A stretch of DNA of 64,000 nucleotides. Source: Haliscomenobacter sp033763495. GTDB taxonomy: Bacteria; Bacteroidota; Bacteroidia; Chitinophagales; Saprospiraceae. The stretch spans positions 1-64,000 of the forward strand of contig NZ_JANRKL010000030.1 in the NCBI RefSeq assembly GCF_033763495.1, given 5' to 3'. The notes below the pieces were generated by a model. It had not been told where the DNA came from. It did no database searches and worked only from the letters and a program-made list of their open reading frames with translations. Position numbers and translations under genes: made by a program. Shown here in pieces: positions 51,404 to 59,748 of the stretch. Within the stretch, counting starts at the first letter, position 1; every line of letters begins with the position of its first letter.

Positions 51404-51570
51404 TAGGTTCGGAGGACATCAATTGCCCCAGGCTTCAGCCTGGGGGTAAAGGAGCCCCTCTGATTTGGGCTTTAGCCCTGGCTTGAAAAAAAGTTTGGGC
51501 TAAAGCCCGATCAAAAGGCAATCCCAATCCACGAGCTAAAGCACGTGGCAATTGATGTCCTCCGAACCTA
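51404..51570. repeat. 167-bp REP-like element with 24-bp terminal inverted repeats
   Basis: Perfect 24-bp terminal arms (TAGGTTCGGAGGACATCAAT... at 51404-51427; complement at 51547-51570) enclose four small palindromes: CCCCAGGCT/AGCCTGGGG (about 51426-51445), GGGCTTTAGCCC, GGGCTAAAGCCC and CCACG...CGTGG around GCTAAAGC. The GGCTAAAGCC core equals that at 3443-3508. It sits between the TPR gene and the NACHT gene. Confidence 0.85.
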
Positions 51571-51604
51571 CGTGTCCAGTAGCGTGGCCTAAATATTGAT
51601 CTAC

Positions 51605-53278
51605 ATGTTTTTAGGTCTGGACTTGAGTGATCTCCTGGAAGTCAGTTTAACCATCGCGGGTGGGGTATTTGCAACGTTCCGTTGGATCATCCCCTGGTTC
51701 ATGCAACGTCAAAAGGAAAGCCGCCTGTCGCGCTGTCTGCACCCTTTTTACACGGCCAGTGAGATCAAGAGCCACACCAAGTTTTTCATCCCGACGCAGT
51801 GTCAGTCCAAATCACCCACGGAAGGCACCGAAATCAACCGGGATACCGAGCCCCGCGAACCCTTGATTCCCTATTTTTTGCGCATTTTTGAAAAAGACAA
51901 AGACGATTATGTGTTTATGGTTTTAGCCGATTCGGGGATGGGCAAAACCACCTTCATGATCAATCTGTACGATACTTATCGCCGCCGTCTGGCTAAAAAA
52001 TACAAAATCCGCCTTTTCCCCTTCAATGCCGGAGTGGATGAGGAAATTGAAAAAATTTCGGAAGAGGAACGTAAAGAAACCATTTTGCTGCTGGACGGCC
52101 TGGATGAAGATCCTCAGGCTATCGAGCAACCCAATGAACGCATCGCCGCACTGTTTAAAAAAGTCAGTCATTTTCAAACGGTGATCATCACCTGCCGCAC
52201 CCAGTTTTTTGCCCGGGAAGAGGACATTCCTAGTGCATTGCCTTTTTCCAGCATGTCTACTAACCGGGCGCCGCGCCGCATCGTGACGCGCTACATTTCG
52301 CCCCTGCAACAGGATGAGATTAAAGTTTTTTTGCGCAAAAAATTTGGTCGATTTAGCCTGCGTTACCGCAATTGCCTGCAATTCATTGAGGAGTACAAGG
52401 AGCTGGTCGCCCGGCCCATGATCCTGAGTTACATCGATTTTTTGGTGGAAAAAGCGCCCAATTATCAATACTCCTATCAGGTGTACGCCCAGATCATCCA
52501 GCGCTGGTTGGAGCGGGAGCGCAACATTCGGAACAAGGGCTCCGATTTTGTAGACAATCTCTACCACTTCTCGCGTTTTTTTGCGCTGGAGTTGTACCAG
52601 CACCGCGAAAACTTATCGATCAGCGATTTGGGCGTTTTGCAAAAATTATCCCAGCAACATCAGGTCGAACTCGATTTGTTCGACATGCAGGCCCACTCCC
52701 TGCTCACCCGGGGGGCGCACAACAACTACAAGTTCACCCACAAGTCTTTATTGGAGTATTTTTTAGGGCTGGAGCTGTTTGAAAACCCACAATTTTTGCC
52801 CCAATTCAAAGGTTTTGAGGGCTTCGACATGCTCAAAATGTTTTATCAGGAGATGGTGCTGGAACTGGTGGCTAAGCCGTTTTTTCTGGAAAAATTTGGC
52901 CTGGAGCACGGGAGGCAATACAGTACAGAGGAAGTACAAAAATTCAAAGCCCGCCTGGGTACCGGAGCCCTGTTTTTGCCAATTGGTTCTTACGAAAAGG
53001 CGTTCTTCTTTAGCTGCAGTTTGAACAAGTTGAAAGAAGTGACTCAGATTAATTTATCGAATACTCAGTTACAGGATTTTAAAATTGTAGCGGCTATGCC
53101 GAAGCTGCAGGAGTTGAATGTAGCCGACAATCCAGGTTTGAAGGACTTTGATTATTTGTTCGTGGAAGGTTTGAATCGGGAATTGAGAAGTATCCGAATC
53201 AATGGCACCTCTATTGACCGTAAAGATTGGCAGGGTCTTGAAATAATTGGTGCAGAAAAGATGATTGGAAAAGCCTGA
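51605..53278 (+). CDS. membrane-anchored NACHT-type STAND ATPase with LRR-like tail
   Basis: Predicted P-loop signalling ATPase of 557 residues. An N-terminal membrane helix (about 10-33, LTIAGGVFATFRWIIPWF) tethers it, and a linker follows. The NTPase core has Walker A in ADSGMGKTTF (about 107-116), Walker B in TILLLDGLDEDP (about 159-170) and the sensor region TVIITCRTQFF. A winged-helix-like stretch (about 330-400) follows, then a C-terminal LRR-like block (INLSNTQLQDF ... MPKLQELNVADNPGLKDF). An in-frame TTG at 51596 is an alternative start. This resembles bacterial NLR-like (Avs/bNACHT) proteins, but no nuclease or other effector domain is visible. Immune function is inference. Confidence 0.82.
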   Translation: MFLGLDLSDLLEVSLTIAGGVFATFRWIIPWFMQRQKESRLSRCLHPFYTASEIKSHTKFFIPTQCQSKSPTEGTEINRDTEPREPLIPYFLRIFEKDKDDYVFMVLADSGMGKTTFMINLYDTYRRRLAKKYKIRLFPFNAGVDEEIEKISEEERKETILLLDGLDEDPQAIEQPNERIAALFKKVSHFQTVIITCRTQFFAREEDIPSALPFSSMSTNRAPRRIVTRYISPLQQDEIKVFLRKKFGRFSLRYRNCLQFIEEYKELVARPMILSYIDFLVEKAPNYQYSYQVYAQIIQRWLERERNIRNKGSDFVDNLYHFSRFFALELYQHRENLSISDLGVLQKLSQQHQVELDLFDMQAHSLLTRGAHNNYKFTHKSLLEYFLGLELFENPQFLPQFKGFEGFDMLKMFYQEMVLELVAKPFFLEKFGLEHGRQYSTEEVQKFKARLGTGALFLPIGSYEKAFFFSCSLNKLKEVTQINLSNTQLQDFKIVAAMPKLQELNVADNPGLKDFDYLFVEGLNRELRSIRINGTSIDRKDWQGLEIIGAEKMIGKA

Positions 53279-53302
53279 GCGTAAGTTCGAAAAGTCCAAA
53301 AA

Positions 53303-53340
53303 TAAAAAAAGCCGGTTCTCCCCCCTAAATTGGAACCGGC
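53303..53340 (-). terminator. strong hairpin, T tract on the minus strand
   Basis: GCCGGTTC (53311-53318) pairs with GAACCGGC (53333-53340). On the minus strand seven T residues follow. Whether it ends a minus-strand RNA or simply the NACHT transcript is not clear; no minus promoter of the Bacteroidota form was found upstream. Confidence 0.6.
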
Positions 53341-53412
53341 CCTAAATATCCATTCAGGTTTACTTCCGAAATTGATGTTTGGATCAAAGCAATGGCATAT
53401 TGTGGCGACATC

Positions 53413-53448
53413 CTTATGAGTGGTCAAGCCCTTATGAGTGGTCAAGCC
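53413..53448. repeat. 18-bp tandem direct repeat
   Basis: CTTATGAGTGGTCAAGCC occurs twice head to tail (53413-53430 and 53431-53448) with no mismatch. Confidence 0.9.
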
Positions 53449-53484
53449 AATTGAATATTGCCAATCCAAATGGAAAAAAATGAT

Positions 53485-53672
53485 GCAGTGAACCTCCGGA
53501 TCAAGCGTCCCCCCTTTGTTGATCGTTCAGTTCACTGCAAGCTCTTGTTGGTGTATTGCTTTTTATTGAACCCAAAAGGCAATACAGGACAAGCGATAGC
53601 AGAATGTCACGAAAATGTGATGGTATGTGTAGATAGAAATTTTACACAGAAATTGTGTAGAAGTGTAAAAAG
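53485..53672. ncRNA. hairpin-dense region, possible structured RNA or htpG leader
   Basis: Four successive stems: a two-level stem GCAGTGAAC/GTTCACTGC with inner GATCAA/TTGATC (53485-53538); CTTGT/ACAAG with inner TGTATTGC/GCAATACA (53544-53593); a TCAC/GTGA hairpin near 53607-53620; and TTTTACAC/GTGTAAAA with inner ACACA/TGTGT (53640-53670). The strand is uncertain. It could be a noncoding RNA or a long structured leader of htpG. Confidence 0.35.
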
Positions 53673-53787
53673 CTCTTTTTGGTAAGAATAAAAACGTGAT
53701 ACAAAGAAAAGAAAATAGACTCACTAAGTCAAGCTAAACGTATTATTTTTTTTTACAATCGAGAAAAATACCTTTTTGAGGGTACAA

Positions 53788-53795
53788 TACTTTTG
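53788..53795 (+). promoter_or_regulatory. possible htpG -7 box
   Basis: TACTTTTG matches TAnnTTTG about 130 bp before the htpG ATG, but a TTG at the correct upstream distance is missing, so it is only a candidate. Confidence 0.3.
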
Positions 53796-53921
53796 TTGCT
53801 AAAAAATACAATCGGCGCATGCGGCAGTATACCCTGAGCTTTTGTGTCAAAATGTCAGCACAAGTAAGCATGGCATGTTGTTTGACGGTCTTTTTGCCAA
53901 AAGAAATAAAACCTTATAATC

Positions 53922-55790
53922 ATGCAAAAAGGTAACATAGCCGTACAAACGGAGAACATTTTCCCCATCATCAAACGTTTTCTGTATTCTGATCACGAAA
54001 TATTCCTCCGCGAGTTGGTATCCAATGCCGTGGATGCCAGCAATAAACTCAAAGCCTTGTCTCGCCGGGGCGAAGCCAAAGGTGAAATTGGCGATCTGAA
54101 AATTGAAATCCTGATTGACAAAGACGCCAAAACCCTGACCATCCGTGACCAGGGCATCGGGATGACCGAAGAGGAAGTAAAAAAATACCTCAATCAGGTG
54201 GCCTTTTCCAGCGCCCAGGAGTTTTTGGAAAAATACAAGGACGAAACCAACATCATTGGTAACTTCGGTTTGGGTTTCTACTCTGCCTTCATGGTGGCTT
54301 CCAGTGTAGAAGTACAAACAAAATCCTGGCAAGACGGCAATGCCGCTGTGCGTTGGACCTGCGAAGGTAATCCTGAATACACCCTCGAAGAAATTGAAAA
54401 AGAAAGCCGGGGTACCGATGTGATCCTGCACATTGCTGAAGACAGCCTGGAATTTTTGGAAAATGAGCGCATTGAGGGCTTGTTGGAAAAATACTGCAAG
54501 TTTTTGCCAGTCGCTATCCAGTTTGGCACCAAGGACGAAACCGTTTACGATGGCGAGGGTGACGAAAAAACCGAACGTACCATTCAGGTTGACAACATCA
54601 TCAACAACCCCGAACCCGCCTGGCGCAAACAACCTGCCGATCTGACGGATGAGGATTACCGCAATTTTTACCGCGAATTGTATCCTCACAGTTACGAATC
54701 TCCGCTTTTTTGGATCCACCTGAACATCGACTACCCCTTCAACCTCACCGGGGTACTTTACTTCCCGAAATTGGGCAACAGCCTGGAGTTGCAACGCAAC
54801 AAAATCCAGCTGTATTCCAACCAGGTTTTTGTAACGGACAGCGTCAAAGAGATTGTACCGGAGTTCCTGACCCTGCTGCACGGGGTAATCGACTCACCAG
54901 ACATTCCGCTCAACGTATCGCGCTCCTACCTGCAAGCCGACAGCAACGTCAAGCGCATCAGCGGCTTCATTACCAAAAAGGTAGCCGACAAGTTGGCCGA
55001 ATTGTTCAACAAAGACCGTGCTGACTTCGAATCCAAGTGGAGCGACCTGGGCATTTTTGTCAAATACGGAATGCTCAGCGACGATAAATTCTATGAAAAG
55101 GCCATCAAGTACGCCTTGGTGAAAAACCTGGCTGGCGAATTTTACCCCATCGAGGAATACGTTGAGAAGGTAAAACCCACCCAAACCGACAAACACGACA
55201 AGGTGGTGCTCATTTACACCACCCAGCCCGAAGCGCAACATACCCAAATCGAAGCTTGTAAAGCCTATGGCTACGAAGTGATTGTGATGGATCAGCCCAT
55301 GATCGACAGCCCCTTCATGCAGCAATTGGAATACAAACTGGGCAAGGTAGTCTTCGTTCGTGTAGATTCTGATACGGTCAATAACCTGATTCAAAAGGAT
55401 GAAAAGCCTGAATTGGTGTTGAACGAGGAGGAAAAAACCAAGGTGAAGGATGTCTTCACATCGGTGGTTAGTGACCCTGCAGGCCGGGTAGAAGTCCAGC
55501 CTTTGTCGCCACAGGAAGCACCCGTTATCATCACCCGCCCCGAATTTATGCGCCGCATGAAAGAAATGCAGGCCATGCAAGGTATGGGTATGGATGGTTT
55601 CCCGGATTCTTACCAGGTGATCGTCAATGGAAACCACGAGTTGGTAGCCAAAAAAATCCTGCAAGAAACCGACGCAGAGCAAAGTGCTAAGCTCGCCAAA
55701 TACCTCTATCAATTGGCACTGCTGAACCAGGGCATGTTGAAAGGGGCCGAACTCGCAGAGTTCACCAAGCGCAGCCTGGAAAATCTCTAA
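53922..55790 (+). CDS. htpG: Hsp90-family chaperone HtpG
   Basis: ATP-dependent dimeric chaperone of 622 residues. The GHKL ATP-binding domain is at 1-215 with RELVSNAVDASNKLKALS, DQGIGMTEEEVKKYLNQ and GNFGLGFYSAFMV. The middle domain (about 230-460) includes GVLYFPKLGNSLELQRNKIQ and SPDIPLNVSRSYLQ, and a C-terminal dimerisation domain follows. It lacks the long charged linker of eukaryotic Hsp90, as expected for bacteria. Stand-alone gene with a 131-bp AT-rich leader plus a hairpin-dense region upstream. Heat-shock control is likely but no CIRCE or other element is seen. Confidence 0.96.
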   Translation: MQKGNIAVQTENIFPIIKRFLYSDHEIFLRELVSNAVDASNKLKALSRRGEAKGEIGDLKIEILIDKDAKTLTIRDQGIGMTEEEVKKYLNQVAFSSAQEFLEKYKDETNIIGNFGLGFYSAFMVASSVEVQTKSWQDGNAAVRWTCEGNPEYTLEEIEKESRGTDVILHIAEDSLEFLENERIEGLLEKYCKFLPVAIQFGTKDETVYDGEGDEKTERTIQVDNIINNPEPAWRKQPADLTDEDYRNFYRELYPHSYESPLFWIHLNIDYPFNLTGVLYFPKLGNSLELQRNKIQLYSNQVFVTDSVKEIVPEFLTLLHGVIDSPDIPLNVSRSYLQADSNVKRISGFITKKVADKLAELFNKDRADFESKWSDLGIFVKYGMLSDDKFYEKAIKYALVKNLAGEFYPIEEYVEKVKPTQTDKHDKVVLIYTTQPEAQHTQIEACKAYGYEVIVMDQPMIDSPFMQQLEYKLGKVVFVRVDSDTVNNLIQKDEKPELVLNEEEKTKVKDVFTSVVSDPAGRVEVQPLSPQEAPVIITRPEFMRRMKEMQAMQGMGMDGFPDSYQVIVNGNHELVAKKILQETDAEQSAKLAKYLYQLALLNQGMLKGAELAEFTKRSLENL

Positions 55791-55801
55791 ATCATATCTA
55801 A

Positions 55802-55922
55802 CTTAGGTGTCTCTTAGGTGCCTTAAGTTTCTTAGGTGGTGAAAAAGAAAAAAAGTCCTGCGAAGCAGGGCAAAAAATTATTCACCACCTAAGAAACCTT
55901 AGGCACTTAAGACTCACCTAAG
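55802..55922. repeat. 42-bp-arm palindrome, CACCACCTAAG family, copy 2
   Basis: Arms about 55802-55842 and 55881-55922 (start CTTAGGTGTCTCTTAGGTGC; several mismatches) around a loop with CCTGCGAAGCAGGG, itself a small hairpin. It is between the convergent htpG and dacB genes. Confidence 0.85.
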
Positions 55923-55936
55923 CAGTCAGCTCGGTA

Positions 55937-57283
55937 TTACAGGTTATCCCTTACCCATTCCAATATCTTCTGCATTTCCTTCCGAATCGGTGTTGCACTA
56001 CCTAAATAATGGTTGTGCATAAAACTGAAAATCAGCACCCGGCCCTTGTTGGTGCGCACGTAACCACTCAAACAATGGTTATTAGAAAGGGTGCCCGTTT
56101 TGGCAAAAACGTAGGGCTTTCCATCCTTACCACCATACCAATCCTGGATTGTCCCACTCACCCCACCAGCTGGAAAAATTTTGAACAAACGCTCACTGGG
56201 GTATTCCAGGTATAATTTTTCCAAAACCGAAACAATGGTTCGCGGCGAAAAAAGATTATAGCGCGACAAGCCTGAACCATCCACCCAAACCATTCCATCT
56301 GGATTACTGCCCAAGATACTGCGCTGAGCGTACTCGATGATGCGGTTGATGTCCAGCTCACCATACAGTTTGGCCGAACAACTCAACAACAATTGCTCAG
56401 CAATGTAATTGTCGCTTTCCTGCATGAACAAACTCAGCAACGTATCTGGCAAGGGTGTAGACAAAGTCCGCCAGTTGTTGGTCAATACGGGCGGGTTCCA
56501 CACTTGTACCTTGCGCTTGAGCGTGTCGGTCAACAACTCACTGGCCAGATGTGCCGTATACCTGAATGGAGTGGTGATGTTCACCTTGGCTGCACGCAAA
56601 CAGGCTGCGTTGTACAAATAATGGCCATCGTGCTCTTCACGTAGGATTTCCGGCTTGCCGCTGGTATTGAGCGGATCGTATTCCAGCGTTGACAAAAAAT
56701 AGTTGGGTTGCGTGCGCCATTTTTTGCTACTTGAATCAAGGCGAAACCGCACCAAATTGCCATAAATCGGGAAAGAAGCCTTCTCCGTCTGGTAATCATC
56801 CCGGAAATCATCCCAGGCCCAGCCGCTCCCGAAGCGGTTGTCCTTGTAGTTGCTGGCCGAAAAAGCCAGGTGTCTTTTTTCCTGGCTTAAAAACTTCCAG
56901 GCAACACTGTCCTGTGGGAAAAGTGGATTCAAAAACATGGGATTGCCCATGCCTTGAAACACGGTAAACTCACCTTCCTGGGTATACCGCAACACAGGGA
57001 GACTGTCCTTGAGTACTTTAAGCGTAGTGTAAAGAGAAAAAATTTTAGTATTGGAAGCGGGGGTGAAAAACTTGTCCGCATCTTTTTGAAACAAGGTCAA
57101 TTTCCCATTGGGGTCGTACAGCATAAAACCATAAAAATGACGCGCAAAAATGGGCGACTGCAACAGCAATTTGTCCATCGCCACTTGTTGCGGACTGTTT
57201 AATGCTTGACCAAAAAGATTATGTGGGAAATACAGCGTGCAAAGCAGCAAAAAAGTAGTTATTTTAGTAAACTTGTAGAGCAT
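55937..57283 (-). CDS. dacB: D-alanyl-D-alanine carboxypeptidase, PBP4/DacB type (S13)
   Basis: Peptidoglycan hydrolase of 448 residues with a signal peptide (ending NLFGQ, about 26). The penicillin-binding motifs are SNTK (S77-K80), SDN in FMQESDNYIAEQLLL (about 290) and KTG in FAKTGTLSNN (about 395). The insertion domain between the first two motifs, which marks S13/PBP4, appears as about 170 residues. Its 5' end is 78 bp from the divergent start of the next gene, so the two likely share a promoter region. The enzyme trims pentapeptides or cross-links. Confidence 0.94.
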   Translation of the reverse strand: MLYKFTKITTFLLLCTLYFPHNLFGQALNSPQQVAMDKLLLQSPIFARHFYGFMLYDPNGKLTLFQKDADKFFTPASNTKIFSLYTTLKVLKDSLPVLRYTQEGEFTVFQGMGNPMFLNPLFPQDSVAWKFLSQEKRHLAFSASNYKDNRFGSGWAWDDFRDDYQTEKASFPIYGNLVRFRLDSSSKKWRTQPNYFLSTLEYDPLNTSGKPEILREEHDGHYLYNAACLRAAKVNITTPFRYTAHLASELLTDTLKRKVQVWNPPVLTNNWRTLSTPLPDTLLSLFMQESDNYIAEQLLLSCSAKLYGELDINRIIEYAQRSILGSNPDGMVWVDGSGLSRYNLFSPRTIVSVLEKLYLEYPSERLFKIFPAGGVSGTIQDWYGGKDGKPYVFAKTGTLSNNHCLSGYVRTNKGRVLIFSFMHNHYLGSATPIRKEMQKILEWVRDNL

Positions 57284-57361
57284 AGAGCGATTATTTGCGA
57301 CAAATGGAATGATCCGTGTTTTATCGCCCTAGAATACAAAAAAATATACAACCCTGAAAAT

Positions 57362-59284
57362 ATGCTGTGGAGAAAACTAACGCTAAGCTTGTGTATTGTG
57401 GTTTGCAATGTATGGCTGAGCGCACAAAGCAATGCGGTTGTGAACCTTTATCAGGAAGCATTGGCCAACCTGGTTATGCTTCGCAATGAAGGTTCTTTAG
57501 CCCCATTACAGCGCTTAGATAGCCTGCAAATCGCATATGTATCAGCAGGCGGCCCCAGACAGGCAGTTTTTCAGGACTTCCTGGAGCGCTATACCAACAT
57601 TACCCCGCTAAACTTTCCCTCCATTGCTTCTGCTTCAGAAACGCAAAACTGGATCAATACCCAAAGCCGCCGCTTCAATTGCTTTATTCTGAGTATTGAA
57701 GACGTTTCAGCGGCATTAGATCAACCCGATTACCTCGCTGATGCTGCCTGGATTAAGGGCATAATGGCTACTGACCCGGTTGTTCTGGTTCTTTTTAATC
57801 CCCAACAAATCCTCAATAAATTGCCTGAATTGGCCGAGGCTCCGGTCATTATTGCTGCGGACGATACTCAGGAAGGACAATCGCTGGCGGCCCAACTGGT
57901 CTTTGGTGGAGTAAATACCAGCGGGCGTTTGCGTCGCCCACTGAGCCCACAACATCCTCTCGGAAGTGGCATGGATAGCCCCCCTGCTACTCGGCTGGGT
58001 TACGCACCTTCGGAATTGGTAGGCCTCGATGGTGCCTTGTTGCGCGATAGCATCAAGGCTATTGTGGAAGAGGGGATTCGTTTTCGGGCATTTCCCGGCG
58101 GACAAGTACTCGTTGCCAAAGATGGCAAGGTCGTTTATCACCAGGCTTTTGGTTACCATACCTATGAGAATGAGCGTCCGGTGAGGTTGAATGACCTGTA
58201 TGATTTTGCCTCTATCACCAAAATTTCGACGGGTTTGCCGGTATTGATGAAATGGTACGGCGAAGGGACCTTTAACCCGGATGACTCACTGGGGGTATAC
58301 CTTAATGAAAGTGTTGGCAGCAATAAAGCTGGAATTCCCATGCGGCGATTGCTCACCCATACTGCTGGGCTGATGGCCTGGATACCTTTTTGGCGCTCTA
58401 CCTTGAAATGGAATGCAGATTACCCTTGGGAGGAAGGATGGGACAATGTGCGGGTCAACGATTTTCAGTTCAAACCACGCACCTTCAAGCCCGATTCCAG
58501 TGCCCGCTTCAATGTGCAGGTAACCGAACGTTTGTGGTTGCATCGAAAATATGGTGATAAGGTATTGTATGATGCCATCTATCGCTCGCCTCTGAGTAAT
58601 AAACCGGGCTTTGTCTACTCCGATTTTTTCTTTTACACCATGCCCAAGATCGTCAAACAACGCACCAACATTGATTTTGAAACCTACCTAAAAAATACCT
58701 TTTACTGGAGGCTGGGCGCTTACTCTTTGACATTTAATCCGCTGCGCTTTTTCCCCAAAGACCGCATCATTCCTACCGAACGGGACACTTTTTTTCGCAT
58801 GAGTTTGCTGCACGGGAAAGTAGACGACGAAGGTGCTTCCATGTTGGGGGGTATTTCAGGGCACGCTGGTTTATTTGGGACAACCAACGACCTGGCCAAA
58901 CTGATGCAAACCTACCTCAACCTCGGCCGCTACGGTAATGAACAACTGATCACCGAATCAGCAGTCAAAGAATTTACGCGCTGTCAGTATTGTGAAACAG
59001 AAGGAATCCATCGTGGCCTGGGCTTTGATAAACCTTTTTTGGAATATGCTACCGGGCGTAGCTCCTATGCCAGAGACGCCAGCCCAGAGAGTTTTGGGCA
59101 TACTGGTTTTACTGGCACTTTCACCTGGGCGGACCCTAAAAACCAACTCCTAGTGGTCTTTTTTACCAATCGGGTGCACCCTTCGCGCAGCAATCCAATG
59201 TTGATGAACAGGGCTTTACGACCCCGTCTGCATCAGGCTGTATATGATGCCATTAAAACACCGAAGGGAACTGATCCAAAATAA
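57362..59284 (+). CDS. exported GH3-C-domain / beta-lactamase-fold chimeric protein
   Basis: Protein of 640 residues. I start at the ATG 57362 (MLWRKLTLSLCIVVCNVWLS, a good signal peptide); the longer frame runs backwards into dacB. Residues 30-240 resemble the second (C) domain of glycoside hydrolase family 3: NEGSLAPLQRLDSLQIAYVS, DPVVLVLFNPQQILNKLPEL, AAQLVFGGVNTSGRL. From about 250 to 630 it is a serine beta-lactamase/DD-peptidase fold with SITK (S284-K287). Bacteroidota often fuse GH3 (N-acetylglucosaminidase) to this domain; here the catalytic GH3 barrel is absent, leaving a non-hydrolytic GH3-C plus hydrolase. A murein-recycling role is a guess. Confidence 0.8.
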   Translation: MLWRKLTLSLCIVVCNVWLSAQSNAVVNLYQEALANLVMLRNEGSLAPLQRLDSLQIAYVSAGGPRQAVFQDFLERYTNITPLNFPSIASASETQNWINTQSRRFNCFILSIEDVSAALDQPDYLADAAWIKGIMATDPVVLVLFNPQQILNKLPELAEAPVIIAADDTQEGQSLAAQLVFGGVNTSGRLRRPLSPQHPLGSGMDSPPATRLGYAPSELVGLDGALLRDSIKAIVEEGIRFRAFPGGQVLVAKDGKVVYHQAFGYHTYENERPVRLNDLYDFASITKISTGLPVLMKWYGEGTFNPDDSLGVYLNESVGSNKAGIPMRRLLTHTAGLMAWIPFWRSTLKWNADYPWEEGWDNVRVNDFQFKPRTFKPDSSARFNVQVTERLWLHRKYGDKVLYDAIYRSPLSNKPGFVYSDFFFYTMPKIVKQRTNIDFETYLKNTFYWRLGAYSLTFNPLRFFPKDRIIPTERDTFFRMSLLHGKVDDEGASMLGGISGHAGLFGTTNDLAKLMQTYLNLGRYGNEQLITESAVKEFTRCQYCETEGIHRGLGFDKPFLEYATGRSSYARDASPESFGHTGFTGTFTWADPKNQLLVVFFTNRVHPSRSNPMLMNRALRPRLHQAVYDAIKTPKGTDPK

Positions 59285-59442
59285 AAAGGGAGGAATACCT
59301 GGGGCACCCCTCCACTTAGTCATCTGGTTTCATACATTACTTACCTGCTAGTATAAACAGCAACAAAAAAACATGAAGTATATGCCTTGTGGGGCAAAAT
59401 AATTTATCTTTGACAAAGGGTCGTGTATTCTTACCCCACTAA

Positions 59443-59478
59443 AAAAGGGCCCGGATGGGTTTATAAAAACTATCCGGG
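59443..59478 (-). terminator. intrinsic terminator of the minus-strand unit
   Basis: Perfect 8-bp stem GCCCGGAT...ATCCGGGC followed on the minus strand by CCTTTTTTAG. Confidence 0.75.
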
Positions 59479-59572
59479 CTTCGTTATGTTGGGTTAAAAT
59501 ACGAAAAGAGCGAACCTGATGGAGTTGTGTGTTTTCCACACAGCCCGTAAAGTATTGTGCTGTTTTTTAAGC

Positions 59573-59644
59573 TTAAATTTCAGCTGTTAAACGTGCAGCA
59601 ATACCCTTCAGCAGTTCTGCATTTTCCTCAAAAATCCACCACAT
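59573..59644 (-). CDS. candidate 23-residue peptide
   Basis: The frame ATG TGG TGG ATT TTT ... TAA encodes 23 residues: it begins MWWIFEENAELLKGI, continues with ARLT and ends in I. The composition is amphipathic, with an aromatic N-terminus. It lies wholly inside the minus-strand unit. No ribosome-binding site is obvious, which is common in Bacteroidota, so translation is uncertain. Confidence 0.3.
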   Translation of the reverse strand: MWWIFEENAELLKGIAARLTAEI

Positions 59645-59692
59645 AAGTCACTGAACTGCTGTGCATTGAAAATCTTATTTTCTTTGCTTTCA

Positions 59693-59722
59693 CAAATTTA
59701 CCCCATTGTTGCCGTTATGCAA
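59693..59722 (-). promoter_or_regulatory. promoter of the minus-strand RNA unit
   Basis: On the minus strand, TTG (59722-59720), 19-bp spacer, TAAATTTG (59700-59693): an exact match to the Bacteroidota -33/-7 consensus, giving a start near 59686. Confidence 0.6.
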
Positions 59723-59748
59723 TAGCTAAAAAAGGCTGGTCATGCGCA

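Larger units (their letters stand above)
53279..53921. other. 643-bp gap before htpG with dense hairpins
   Basis: No coding frame is supported. It contains a terminator-like hairpin, an 18-bp direct repeat and four consecutive stem-loops, listed separately, followed by an AT-rich htpG leader. Confidence 0.6.
59440..59686 (-). ncRNA. candidate small RNA or small-peptide mRNA with its own promoter and terminator
   Basis: On the minus strand TTG (59722-59720), a 19-bp spacer and TAAATTTG (59700-59693) form an exact Bacteroidota promoter. A GC-rich hairpin GCCCGGAT/ATCCGGGC (59478-59448) followed by six T residues closes the unit. Internal pairing includes CAGCAGTTC/GAACTGCTG with outer CAAT/ATTG, an ACAGC/GCTGT stem and TGTGT-GGAAA-ACACA. 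A 23-codon frame (59644-59573) sits inside the first stem. No downstream gene is on this strand, so it is self-contained. Confidence 0.5.

Noticed and set aside
53303..53672. A full minus-strand ncRNA ending at the hairpin 53311-53340
   Set aside because: The terminator and hairpins exist, but no TTG-N19-TAnnTTTG promoter could be found on that strand up to htpG, so only the structures are reported.
54894..55712. Open frame of 272 codons antisense to htpG
   Set aside because: It mirrors the highly conserved htpG codons, has no recognisable domain, and overlaps the gene throughout; it is a shadow of codon composition.
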